A stretch of DNA of 33,296 nucleotides from contig JAAYFN010000009.1 of the NCBI GenBank assembly GCA_012728225.1, positions 1-33,296 of the forward strand. Direction: 5' to 3'. The DNA is from Campylobacter sp. GTDB lineage: Bacteria > Campylobacterota > Campylobacteria > Campylobacterales > Campylobacteraceae. The stretch's first letter is position 1. Every line of letters begins with the position of its first letter. Positions 21,929 through 33,263 of this stretch are shown here, piece after piece. The notes beneath the pieces are model-generated. The model was not told where the DNA came from, searched no databases, and saw only the letters and a list, made by a program, of their open reading frames with translations. A program made the position numbers and the translations under genes.

Positions 21929-23128
21929 ATGCTTATAGTTCAAAAATACGGCGGAACTAGTGTTGGAACGCTTGAGCGGATAGAAGAAGTTGCTAAAAGA
22001 GTTATAAAAACTAAAAAAGAGGGCAACGATATTGTAGTTATAGTTTCAGCTATGAGTGGCGAAACAAACAAGCTTATTGAGTATGCTGAGTACTTTAGTA
22101 AAAACCCAAGTGAGCGTGAAATGGATATGCTTTTAAGTGCGGGCGAGAGAGTGACAAGTTCACTTCTTTCTATTGCATTAACGCAGATGGGATATCCAGC
22201 TCTTGCATTTAGTGGTCGTCAAGCAGGTATTAAAACTGATAGTTTTCACACTAAATCAAAAATAGAGTTAATTGATCCAGTAGGGATTAAAAATGCTCTA
22301 AAGGATGGCAATATAGTTGTAGTTGCAGGTTTTCAAGGTGTTGATAGTAATGGTGATGTAACGACGCTAGGAAGAGGAGGGAGTGATCTATCTGCAGTTG
22401 CGATAGCAGGAGCACTAAATGCTGATATTTGTGAAATTTACACTGATGTAGATGGAATTTATACCACAGATCCTCGCATTGAGCCAAAAGCTAGGAAGCT
22501 TGAAAAGATAAGTTATGATGAGATGCTTGAGCTAGCAAGTTTAGGTGCAAAAGTTTTACAAAATCGTTCAGTTGAGTTAGCTAAAAAACTAAACATAAAT
22601 TTAGTTACGAGAAGTAGTTTTAGTGACAATGAAGGAACGCTTATAACAGGAGATGAAAAAATGGAAGATGTGATAATAAGTGGGATAGCACTTGATAAAA
22701 ATCAAGCAAGAGTTAGTATTAGAGATCTTGATGATAAGCCAGGAACTGCGGCCAAAATCTTTAAAACGCTATCAGAAAAAGAGATAAATGTTGATATGAT
22801 TATACAAAATGTCGGCAAAGATGGCATTGCAAATTTAAGCTTTACAGTGCCACAAAATGAACTTGACAAAGCACTTAAAGCACTAGATGGCTTAAGTCAA
22901 AGTTTTATTATAGAAAGTGATAGTCATATAGTTAAAGTTTCTATAGTTGGCATTGGCATGAAAAGTCATAGTGGCATAGCAAGCAAAGCATTTGAAGTTC
23001 TTGCTGAAAATGGTATAAATATCGAGATGATATCTACAAGTGAGATAAGAATTTCTATCATTGTTGACGCTAAATATGGTGAGTTAGCTGTAAGACTTTT
23101 ACATAACTCATATGGGCTTGATGCTTAA
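21929..23128 (+). CDS. lysC: Aspartate kinase
   Basis: 399 aa; VQKYGGTSVGTLERIEEVA, VVAGFQGVDSNGDVTTLGRGGSDLSAVA, two ACT domains. Confidence 0.97.
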   Translation: MLIVQKYGGTSVGTLERIEEVAKRVIKTKKEGNDIVVIVSAMSGETNKLIEYAEYFSKNPSEREMDMLLSAGERVTSSLLSIALTQMGYPALAFSGRQAGIKTDSFHTKSKIELIDPVGIKNALKDGNIVVVAGFQGVDSNGDVTTLGRGGSDLSAVAIAGALNADICEIYTDVDGIYTTDPRIEPKARKLEKISYDEMLELASLGAKVLQNRSVELAKKLNINLVTRSSFSDNEGTLITGDEKMEDVIISGIALDKNQARVSIRDLDDKPGTAAKIFKTLSEKEINVDMIIQNVGKDGIANLSFTVPQNELDKALKALDGLSQSFIIESDSHIVKVSIVGIGMKSHSGIASKAFEVLAENGINIEMISTSEIRISIIVDAKYGELAVRLLHNSYGLDA

Positions 23129-23670
23129 TGCAAGATCTTTATAAATGGAGCTTAGAGCGTATCCGTAAGGATACCTTTATGTCTACTTGGATGGAAGACA
23201 GAAAAGAGGAGTGGACGCCACTTGTAGCTTCAAAAGTAAAATTTATACTTGAAGGAGCTAGTTTTATCTTTTTTTCTGATGAAGATAGGAGATGGTTTGA
23301 GGAGTATGTTATCCAAAACATTAACTCTAGCAGTAACGAGCGACCTCTTATACCATTTTTTTCACTTCGTTCGATTGCGTCAAATTTAGACAGTATAAAT
23401 ACAAAAGAGGGGATAGAGCTTTTAAATGATATGTTAACTCTCTGCTTTGCTAATGGATATCTGTTTTTTTATGTAGGACGTGGTAATGACCCACTTGCTA
23501 AGATAGCTAAAAGTAAAGAAAATAGTTATATGTGGCTTATAGATGAGCATGCTGAAAATGCTTTTTATCTAAATGGTTCAGATGAGAAGTTAGATATCAA
23601 GCTTATACAGCTTTTTAAGCTTTTTGATAGCAGTATAAGTGCTGCGCTTTTTGATGAGGTTACTCTTTGA
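23128..23670 (+). CDS. hobA: HobA-like DnaA-interacting initiation regulator
   Basis: 180 aa; homology and location between lysC and holB as in C. jejuni (recalled synteny). Confidence 0.75.
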   Translation: MQDLYKWSLERIRKDTFMSTWMEDRKEEWTPLVASKVKFILEGASFIFFSDEDRRWFEEYVIQNINSSSNERPLIPFFSLRSIASNLDSINTKEGIELLNDMLTLCFANGYLFFYVGRGNDPLAKIAKSKENSYMWLIDEHAENAFYLNGSDEKLDIKLIQLFKLFDSSISAALFDEVTL

Positions 23671-24272
23671 ATCGCATAATTTTAAGTAATGATTTTGCCA
23701 AAACTAAAGCCGAAATTTTAACTACTTATAAAAATACAAGAGTTTTTGAAAATAGTGAAATTTTACTAGAAGATGCTCACGCTGCAGTAAAAGAGGCGTA
23801 TATTGCTGAAAGTAGTTTAAAGAGTATAGTTTTGATAGGTCATAAATTTAGAGTAGAGGCACAAAATGCACTGCTTTTAGTTTTAGAAGATTCTCCTAAA
23901 AATATAGAATTTATCCTAGTAAGTGGCTCAAAAACAGTATTTTTACCTACTATAAGATCAAGACTTGCTATTATTAGTGAGTTAAAAAGTAGAGAAATTC
24001 CAAGAGTTGATCTAAATTTTGCTAAGCTTGGACTAGAGCATATAGATACTTTTTTAAGTCAAAAGATTGAGTTAGAAAAAAAAGGCGAGCTAGATAAAGA
24101 GGAACTTTTAAATTTGATCCATGCCATAGTTAAGCAAAGTGTTGAAAACGGGGTGAAATTTAGTATGAGTGAATTAGAGTATATAAACAAACTTTTTGTT
24201 TTAGTAAGCTTAAATACAAAAGTCAAAGGCGTTTTAACGCCACTTTTGCTTTTAATAGGGGGCAAGAGATGA
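23667..24272 (+). CDS. holB: DNA polymerase III subunit delta'
   Basis: 201 aa; KSIVLIGHKFRVEAQNALLLVLEDSPKNIEFILVSGSKTVFLPTIRSRL. Confidence 0.85.
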   Translation: MNRIILSNDFAKTKAEILTTYKNTRVFENSEILLEDAHAAVKEAYIAESSLKSIVLIGHKFRVEAQNALLLVLEDSPKNIEFILVSGSKTVFLPTIRSRLAIISELKSREIPRVDLNFAKLGLEHIDTFLSQKIELEKKGELDKEELLNLIHAIVKQSVENGVKFSMSELEYINKLFVLVSLNTKVKGVLTPLLLLIGGKR

Positions 24273-25401
24273 TAGTTTACAAGATAAACAACGATACAAA
24301 TTTTAGTAAAATTTGCAAAGAGATAGGGCCAGAAAAAGCGGGTGAAATTTTGATGGCCAAAAAGTCGCGTTTAAATTATTTTTATATTAAAAACATTAAA
24401 GCGCCCGCAGCTAATATTTTAAAACAAGACGCCTTAAGCATAGGAGCTGAGTTAGTTTGTGCTAGAGGCGTGATTACAGGTCAAAACTCTACAAACGCTC
24501 TTCTTATAGCAAATGATAAACAGGTAGAAATTTTAACAAAAAAAGAGGCTATTCAGGATTTTGGGCTTAAGGAGTTGTCAAAATTTTTAAAGAATAGTTT
24601 TACTTATCCAAAAAAGCCCGAAATTATGGGAGTTACAAATTTAAATGAAGATAGTTTTAACCCACAAAGTAGAGCAGATAAAAACAGTGCGATAAAACGC
24701 ATAATCTCACATATTGACGAAGGAGCAAGCTATATTGACTTAGGTGGTGTATCTAGCAGGCCAGGAAGTAGTTATTGTGGGAGTAAGGAGGAGTTTGCTC
24801 GTATACAAAGCGTTATAGAGGAAATTTATAGGTTAAATTTGCATGAAAAAGCTAAATTTAGTTTAGATAGTTTTGATGAGAGATGCCTTGAATTTGCGTT
24901 AGATCATGGTTTTAAGATGATAAATGATATCACAGGTGATACTAGCTTAGCAAAGTTAGCAAGCAAGTATGATGCAGAGTACACTCTTATGCACATGCAA
25001 GGAGAGCCTGAAAATATGCAAGATGATCCAATATATGATGATTTAATAGCCCAAATAGATCAATTTTTTAGCGAAAAAATAGCTGAGTGTGAGGCATTAG
25101 GGTGCAGGAAAATAGTCCTTGATGTAGGTATTGGATTTGGAAAAAGTGCTAGCGATAATCTCTACTTAATAAAACATTTAGAACATTTTTTACATTTTGC
25201 CTATCCTCTTTTTGTAGGAGCAAGTCGTAAAAGCGTCATAGGAAAATATACAGGAGCTAATATTGAAGATAGACTTCCAGGCTCTTTATATCTTCATCAA
25301 AAAGCTTATGAGAATGGAGCTACCATTATAAGAACTCATGATGTCAAAGAGCATGTTCAAATGTTTAAAATGGATGAGGTTTATCAAAATTTAGGAGTTT
25401 C

Positions 25402-25408
<7 letters not shown>
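24269..25408 (+). CDS. folP: Dihydropteroate synthase
   Basis: 379 aa; MGVTNLNEDSFNPQSR, YIDLGGVSSRPGS, MINDITGD, LDVGIGFGKS, GASRKSVIG. Confidence 0.95.
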
Positions 25409-28036
<2,628 letters not shown>

Positions 28037-28513
28037 TATTTTAACAATTTTTGTAATTTTTGTAATTTTTGGGTGTAAAAGCAATACACTTGCACCTCAA
28101 GTAAGCACTTTTGACGATAACTTTGATATATATAAATTTAGTGGTCCGTGGTATGAGATAGCAAGCACTAAAAAAGAGAGTCTTTCAAATGTAACTGTGA
28201 ATTTCGCTATTAATGGCCGTGAAATAGAGATAGTTAAAAGTTATACTTCTCAAGATAAAATCAGAAATAAAAAAGAATATAGAGCGCGCTTTACTGCTGA
28301 TGCAAATCAAAGTTTGCTTGAGATAAGAGCTCGTATGAGCTTTATCTATAAACCCTTTAACATAGTTCGCAATGACAACTATAGATATGCTATGATCTAT
28401 TTTGCAGATGATGATATTTCCATTTTATCTCGCACAGAAACTCTTCCTGAGGTTGTTAAAGTTATATATCTTCAAAAAGTTGAGACTGACGGATATGATA
28501 CAAGTAGGCTTAG

Positions 28514-29326
28514 TTGGAAAGATTAGAAGTAAAAGCACTTGCAATAGGCAGGTTTGATGGATTTCATAGAGGACATACTGAGCTTTTTTCGTATTTAGGT
28601 GAAGGTGGCGCTTTAGCTGTAATTAAGACTAATGGGCTTAAAATTACGCCAAATCAAAAAAAATTTACAAACTTAGAGATATTTACTTATGAGCTTGAGA
28701 GCATTAAGGATCTAAGTGGTGAGAAATTTATTGATAAACTTATGGAGGAATTTCCAAATTTAAAACGTATAGTTGTAGGGTATGACTTTAAATTTGGTAA
28801 AAATAGAAGCTTCTCAGCAGAGGATTTAAAAGATCTTTTTAGTGGTGAAGTTGTAATTGTAGACGAGTTTAAACTTAATAAAACAAGTGTGCATACAAAA
28901 GAGATAAAAACTCTTTTAAAGTTAGGAAATATAACAAAAGCAAACAACTTGCTTGGTAGGAATTTTGAAATTTTAGGTAAGGTTATAAAAGGACAGGGTT
29001 TAGGTGCAAAAAAGCTCTATCCAACCATAAATTTAGAGATCTCAAATGATCAGTTTTTACCTAAAGATGGGGTTTATTTAACTTATGCAAATTTTCAAGA
29101 TAGAAGATTTAAAAGTTTATCTTTTATAGGAACTAGACTCTCAACTGATGGTAAATTTAGTATAGAAACTCATATTTTAGAAGAGTTTTATAGTACTCCA
29201 GAGTTTATAAATTTAGAGTTTGTAGAGTTTTTAAGAGATAATGCTAAGTTTGAAAATTTAAATGACTTAAAAACTCAAATTTCGAAAGATATTAAGCGTG
29301 CAAAGGAGACTTTAAATGAGAGATGA
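28514..29326 (+). CDS. ribF: Bifunctional riboflavin kinase / FAD synthetase
   Basis: 270 aa; AIGRFDGFHRGHTELF, VVGYDFKFGKNRS, KLYPTINLEIS. Confidence 0.9.
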   Translation: MERLEVKALAIGRFDGFHRGHTELFSYLGEGGALAVIKTNGLKITPNQKKFTNLEIFTYELESIKDLSGEKFIDKLMEEFPNLKRIVVGYDFKFGKNRSFSAEDLKDLFSGEVVIVDEFKLNKTSVHTKEIKTLLKLGNITKANNLLGRNFEILGKVIKGQGLGAKKLYPTINLEISNDQFLPKDGVYLTYANFQDRRFKSLSFIGTRLSTDGKFSIETHILEEFYSTPEFINLEFVEFLRDNAKFENLNDLKTQISKDIKRAKETLNER

Positions 29327-30020
29327 AGTATTTAAAAACCCCATAACCAAACAGTTTGAATTTGATGAAAATGTTGCTAGTGTTTTTGATGATATGATAA
29401 GTCGCTCAGTACCTTTTTATCAAAACTCAACCGATTTAATGATAAAATTTATAACTAAAAGTTTGCCAAAAAATGCTAAAATTTTAGATCTTGGATGCTC
29501 TACAGGTGCGACTTTATTAAAGCTTTTTGAGTTAAATCCAGACTTTAAATTAGTAGGAGTTGATAACTCTCCTCATATGCTTGAAAATGCTCGCAATAAA
29601 GCTAGGGCGTATGGTGCTAGGATTGAATTTTTGGAGGATGATATTTTAGAATTTGATTTTGGTTTATATGATGCTGTTGTTATGAATTATACACTTCAAT
29701 TTATTCGTCCTTTAAAAAGAGAAAGCTTTGTATCTAAAATTTACAATTCGCTTAACAAAAATGGGCTTTTTATACTTAGTGAAAAGGTGCTTTTTGAAGA
29801 TGGTAAAATGAGTAAGGATATGATAGAAATTTATGCTGAGTATAAGATAGAGCAAGGTTATTCAAAATTTGAAATCTCACAAAAAAGAGAAGCACTAGAA
29901 AATGTACTTATTCCTTTTACTGAAAAAGAGAATGTTGATATGCTAAAAAATGCTAATTTTAGGATAGTTGAAACGTTTTTTAAGTGGGGGAATTTTGCTA
30001 GTTTTGTAGCTATAAAGTAA
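29316..30020 (+). CDS. cmoA: Carboxy-S-adenosyl-L-methionine synthase
   Basis: 234 aa; FDENVASVFDDMISRSVPFYQ, ILDLGCSTGATLL, GVDNSPHML, NYTLQFI. Confidence 0.92.
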   Translation: MRDEVFKNPITKQFEFDENVASVFDDMISRSVPFYQNSTDLMIKFITKSLPKNAKILDLGCSTGATLLKLFELNPDFKLVGVDNSPHMLENARNKARAYGARIEFLEDDILEFDFGLYDAVVMNYTLQFIRPLKRESFVSKIYNSLNKNGLFILSEKVLFEDGKMSKDMIEIYAEYKIEQGYSKFEISQKREALENVLIPFTEKENVDMLKNANFRIVETFFKWGNFASFVAIK

Positions 30021-30021
30021 G

Positions 30022-30043
30022 CTAGCCTCAAATTTGAGGCTAG
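30022..30043. terminator. Bidirectional intrinsic terminator between cmoA and rpsO
   Basis: Perfect 22-bp palindrome CTAGCCTCAAATTTGAGGCTAG between convergent genes. Confidence 0.8.
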
Positions 30044-30046
30044 AAA

Positions 30047-30319
30047 TTATCTATCTTTTAGACCTAATTTTGCTATTAAATTTGAATAACTTTCATAATC
30101 TCTTTTTTTAAGATATTTTAAAAGTCTTTTTCTTTGACTAACCATTTTTAGCAATCCAAGTCTTGAAGAGTGATCTTTTTTATTTTCTTGTAGGTGAGCT
30201 GTAAGCTCTTTTATCCTTGTTGTAAGTAGAGCTACTTGAACCTCTGTTGATCCTGTATCGCCACTTTTTTTAGCAAATTCTGCAACTATTTCTGCTTTTT
30301 GAGCCGAATCTAAAGCCAT
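30047..30319 (-). CDS. rpsO: 30S ribosomal protein S15
   Basis: 90 aa; [53 protein letters not shown]. Confidence 0.97.
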   Translation of the reverse strand: MALDSAQKAEIVAEFAKKSGDTGSTEVQVALLTTRIKELTAHLQENKKDHSSRLGLLKMVSQRKRLLKYLKKRDYESYSNLIAKLGLKDR

Positions 30320-30463
30320 ATTGACCTCCTGAACGGTAAATTTTAAATGAAAAATAATTATACAAAGATAAGCTTAAGTTTTTATAAAATCTCTAAAAAG
30401 ATACTTTTAACCTTTTTTAACAAAATTTCGCTAAAATAGAGTTTAAATTTTTAAGGAGAAAGT

Positions 30464-30874
30464 ATGCTTTTTACAAAAGCTAGTGAATACGCGCTTTTAT
30501 CGCTCATTTTTATTTCAAAAAAAGATGAACCTCAAGATGTTGAGTGTATATCAAATGAGCTTGAAATTTCAAGAAGTTTTTTAGCAAAAATTTTACAAAA
30601 TATGGCAAGAGATGGAATTTTAAACTCTTTTAAAGGAGCTAATGGCGGATTTATGCTCTCAAGAAGCCCAGAAAATATAACTATGCTTGAGGTTGTAGAA
30701 AGTGCAGAGCGTCATGAGATGAGTGTTTTTGAGTGTTCTAAGTCAAGAGATTTATGCAAAAAAGGAGAAGAGTGTAAGATTTGGAATATATTTAACGATA
30801 TTCAAATGCACGTTGATGAGTATCTTGGTGGTATAAAACTAAGTGAAGTAATGTCTAAAAGATGCGGAGTATGA
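30464..30874 (+). CDS. Rrf2 family transcriptional regulator
   Basis: 136 aa; ASEYALLSLIFIS, ISRSFLAKILQNMARDGILNSFKGANGGFML; Cys triad CSKSRDLCKKGEEC. Confidence 0.9.
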   Translation: MLFTKASEYALLSLIFISKKDEPQDVECISNELEISRSFLAKILQNMARDGILNSFKGANGGFMLSRSPENITMLEVVESAERHEMSVFECSKSRDLCKKGEECKIWNIFNDIQMHVDEYLGGIKLSEVMSKRCGV

Positions 30875-31902
30875 GAGTTTATCATCTTTCACATACCGAT
30901 TTAGATGGCTACTCATCACAACTTGTTACTAAAAAATATTTTAAAAATATAGAATTTTTTAACTCAAATTATGGACGCGAGATAGATGTTAAATTTAACC
31001 AAATTCTCTTTTTAATTGAAAGTAGACTTTATGAAAATAAAAGTGAAAAATCGTTAGTTCTTATAACTGATCTAAATTTAACACCATATCAGTGTGAGAC
31101 TTTTGAAACTAAACTAAACGGACTAAATAGTAAAATTTTACTGCTAGATCACCATCAAAGTGGGTTAGAGTGTGCTAATAAATTTCCATGGTATTTTCTT
31201 GATAGTAGTAGATGTGCAACTCTTATAACTTATGAATTTTTTAGTGATATTTACTACAAAGATGAAGAGTTAAAAGAGTTCGTGCAGATAGTAAATTCTG
31301 TTGATATTTGGCTTAATCAGGAGAGTTGTTTTGAGTTTGGTAAGGTTTGTCTTGGACTTGTTTCGGGCGCAAAAGAGATAAATAGCATAATGTTTACAGA
31401 TGAAAGCAGAGAATATATTTTTTATCTGCTTGAAAAAACATATAAATATATGGGCAAACAATCAGCTCATATCAAACTTGATGAGGATATCCATGGGATT
31501 AAAAAGAGCTTTTTTGTAGAGAGCAAGGATGATACACTTAGTAACCTTATATCAAAGTATGTAGTTAAAAAACTCTCACTTAATAGATCAAAATTTGAGA
31601 TAAATTACGAAGATAAAAAAGGAATTTTAACTTACAATATAGGAAACACATCAGTGATAGGCAATGATTTTCTTATAGCAAATCCTGATATAGACTTTTT
31701 TTTAGACGTAACAGGACGCAAAACTATGAGTTTTAGAGCTAATGGCAATGTCGATGTAAGTAAAATTTCAAAACATTTAGTAGGCGGCGGTGGGCATGTT
31801 AATGCAAGTGGCGGGTTTTACGCAGGCTTTAAAGATGGTTATTTATATGAAGATATAAAACTACAAATAGAAAATCTTATTAAAGTTAAAACGGAGAGTT
31901 AA
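30871..31902 (+). CDS. DHH-family phosphoesterase (NrnB-like oligoribonuclease / nanoRNase); track start 30862
   Basis: HLSHTDLDGYSSQ, LLDHHQSG (DHH), C-terminal DHHA1 motif GGGGHVNASGGF; ATGA overlap with the Rrf2 gene. Confidence 0.85.
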   Translation: MRVYHLSHTDLDGYSSQLVTKKYFKNIEFFNSNYGREIDVKFNQILFLIESRLYENKSEKSLVLITDLNLTPYQCETFETKLNGLNSKILLLDHHQSGLECANKFPWYFLDSSRCATLITYEFFSDIYYKDEELKEFVQIVNSVDIWLNQESCFEFGKVCLGLVSGAKEINSIMFTDESREYIFYLLEKTYKYMGKQSAHIKLDEDIHGIKKSFFVESKDDTLSNLISKYVVKKLSLNRSKFEINYEDKKGILTYNIGNTSVIGNDFLIANPDIDFFLDVTGRKTMSFRANGNVDVSKISKHLVGGGGHVNASGGFYAGFKDGYLYEDIKLQIENLIKVKTES

Positions 31903-31903
31903 A

Positions 31904-32131
31904 ATGAGTGAAAATCAAAATGAGTTAAATGATTTGATGTATGAAGTAACTGTACTTTTGGAGGGTACTTTATACTTTGCGGGCGTTCCAAAAAGAAAGC
32001 TTAGAGATGCTGCTAAGGCATATATAGAGGCGATAGATGCCGCTCTTGAAGATAAAGATCTAAAAGGAGTAGATGAAGTTATTGAGATTGTTAACTACTT
32101 AAAAGATAACAATCCAGAGCTTTTTAGCTAA
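31904..32131 (+). CDS. Conserved small hypothetical protein (75 aa)
   Basis: ORF directly downstream of and co-oriented with the DHH gene; ordinary acidic helical composition. Confidence 0.65.
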   Translation: MSENQNELNDLMYEVTVLLEGTLYFAGVPKRKLRDAAKAYIEAIDAALEDKDLKGVDEVIEIVNYLKDNNPELFS

Positions 32132-32456
32132 ATTAATATTGATAATTCAAAGTAGATAATAAGAGTGCTAGATAATGATAGAATTTAACTTTATACTTAA
32201 AAATTTGATTAATTATATGGCAGTATGTAAAGTTAAGCTATCTTAAAGCAAGAGTAATAATAAATAGATAATTTATTTGAAAGCAAAAAACTCTTTTTCT
32301 ACTATTTTGTTAGTTTAAGATATACTCACAGATTATAAATACTTAAATAACGTATAGAAAAATAAAAGGTTTTGTATAAATTACAAGTTAAATTTAAGGT
32401 AAGTTACCTAAAAAATCAATGCAAAGTATAGTTAAAAAATTTTACTAAAAGTAGAG

Positions 32457-32852
32457 TTATAGAGCTACAGCTTTTTTACTCTCTTGCCCTTTAAATTTTG
32501 TAAGAATTTTATAAATACTTCTGCATTTTTTATTTTTTTTACATTTGCGTACTGATAAAAATAGCTCTTCGAGTTCGTTTCTCTCTTTAGTTGTCACTCT
32601 TTGCATAATTATCCTTTTCCATAAGTTTTTAACTTTTTTTAGCACAAAAGCCACCTCGTCCTCATCTAGCTCATTTAACATTGTAAATACTGCCATGGCT
32701 GCTTGAGGTTTACTTGTACCAAGTCTCCAGTCTTGATAAGTTCTCATAGAAATACCAAGTTTTTTAGCCATAGCAGACTGTGAAATCTTCCTTCCCATCT
32801 GTTTAGACTCGACAGCGTTGTGCAAAATATTGAATATATCACTTACTTCCAT
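32457..32852 (-). CDS. XRE/Cro-type helix-turn-helix regulator, phage-repressor-like
   Basis: 131 aa; ISQSAMAKKLGISMRTYQDWRLGTSKPQ HTH; divergent to the gene starting at 33264. Confidence 0.75.
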   Translation of the reverse strand: MEVSDIFNILHNAVESKQMGRKISQSAMAKKLGISMRTYQDWRLGTSKPQAAMAVFTMLNELDEDEVAFVLKKVKNLWKRIIMQRVTTKERNELEELFLSVRKCKKNKKCRSIYKILTKFKGQESKKAVAL

Positions 32853-32860
32853 AACCGTTA

Positions 32861-32902
32861 TTATACATAAATTTTTATAATTTATACATAAAAATGTATA
32901 AA
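32861..32902. promoter_or_regulatory. Putative operator pair upstream of the HTH gene
   Basis: TTATACATAAA at 32861 and again at 32882 (21-bp spacing); the second lies in the perfect inverted repeat TTTATACAT-AAAA-ATGTATAAA (32881-32902). Confidence 0.55.
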
Positions 32903-33031
32903 AACAGTTTTTTTAGTATCATATATACGATTTATTGTATATAAAGTGCTAAATTCTGTGTGTATTATACAAAAAGTTTTCTAAAAGAAACATTAAAGTG
33001 GATAAAATATCCAGATAAATATGCATTAAGT

Positions 33032-33061
33032 TACATAAAATCCTACATGAAATTTTATGTA
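33032..33061. repeat. Inverted repeat (10-bp perfect arms, 10-bp spacer)
   Basis: TACATAAAAT ... ATTTTATGTA. Confidence 0.7.
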
Positions 33062-33076
33062 TTTTATATGATAGCA

Positions 33077-33114
33077 TAAATTTTAGAAAAATTACTTAAA
33101 TTTTCTAAAATTTA
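33077..33114. repeat. Inverted repeat (14-bp perfect arms, 10-bp spacer), with a further copy of the core at 33120-33132
   Basis: TAAATTTTAGAAAA ... TTTTCTAAAATTTA, then ATTTCTAAAATTA. Confidence 0.7.
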
Positions 33115-33183
33115 GTTTAATTTCTAAAATTAAGATTTTAAGAGATAAAATAATCTATAAATTCATAAATTTAATTAAAAACC

Positions 33184-33212
33184 TTGACAATGATACACTC
33201 ATATTGTATAAT
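33184..33212 (+). promoter_or_regulatory. Consensus sigma70 promoter (TTGACA - 17 bp - TATAAT) for the rightward gene at 33264
   Basis: TTGACA 33184-33189 and TATAAT 33207-33212 read directly; 17-bp spacer; AAAGGA SD and ATG at 33264 downstream. Confidence 0.7.
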
Positions 33213-33263
33213 ACACCTAGCAAATTAAATAAATGAGTGCTAACTTTAAAGGAAATTTAATAT

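Noticed and set aside
32397-32409. AGGTAAGTTACCT palindrome as operator or attachment site
   Set aside because: Only 6-bp arms with no second copy nearby; too weak to support on its own.
32132-32456. CRISPR array or tRNA in the non-coding gap
   Set aside because: No regularly spaced direct repeats and no cloverleaf sequence found by eye; only AT-rich background.
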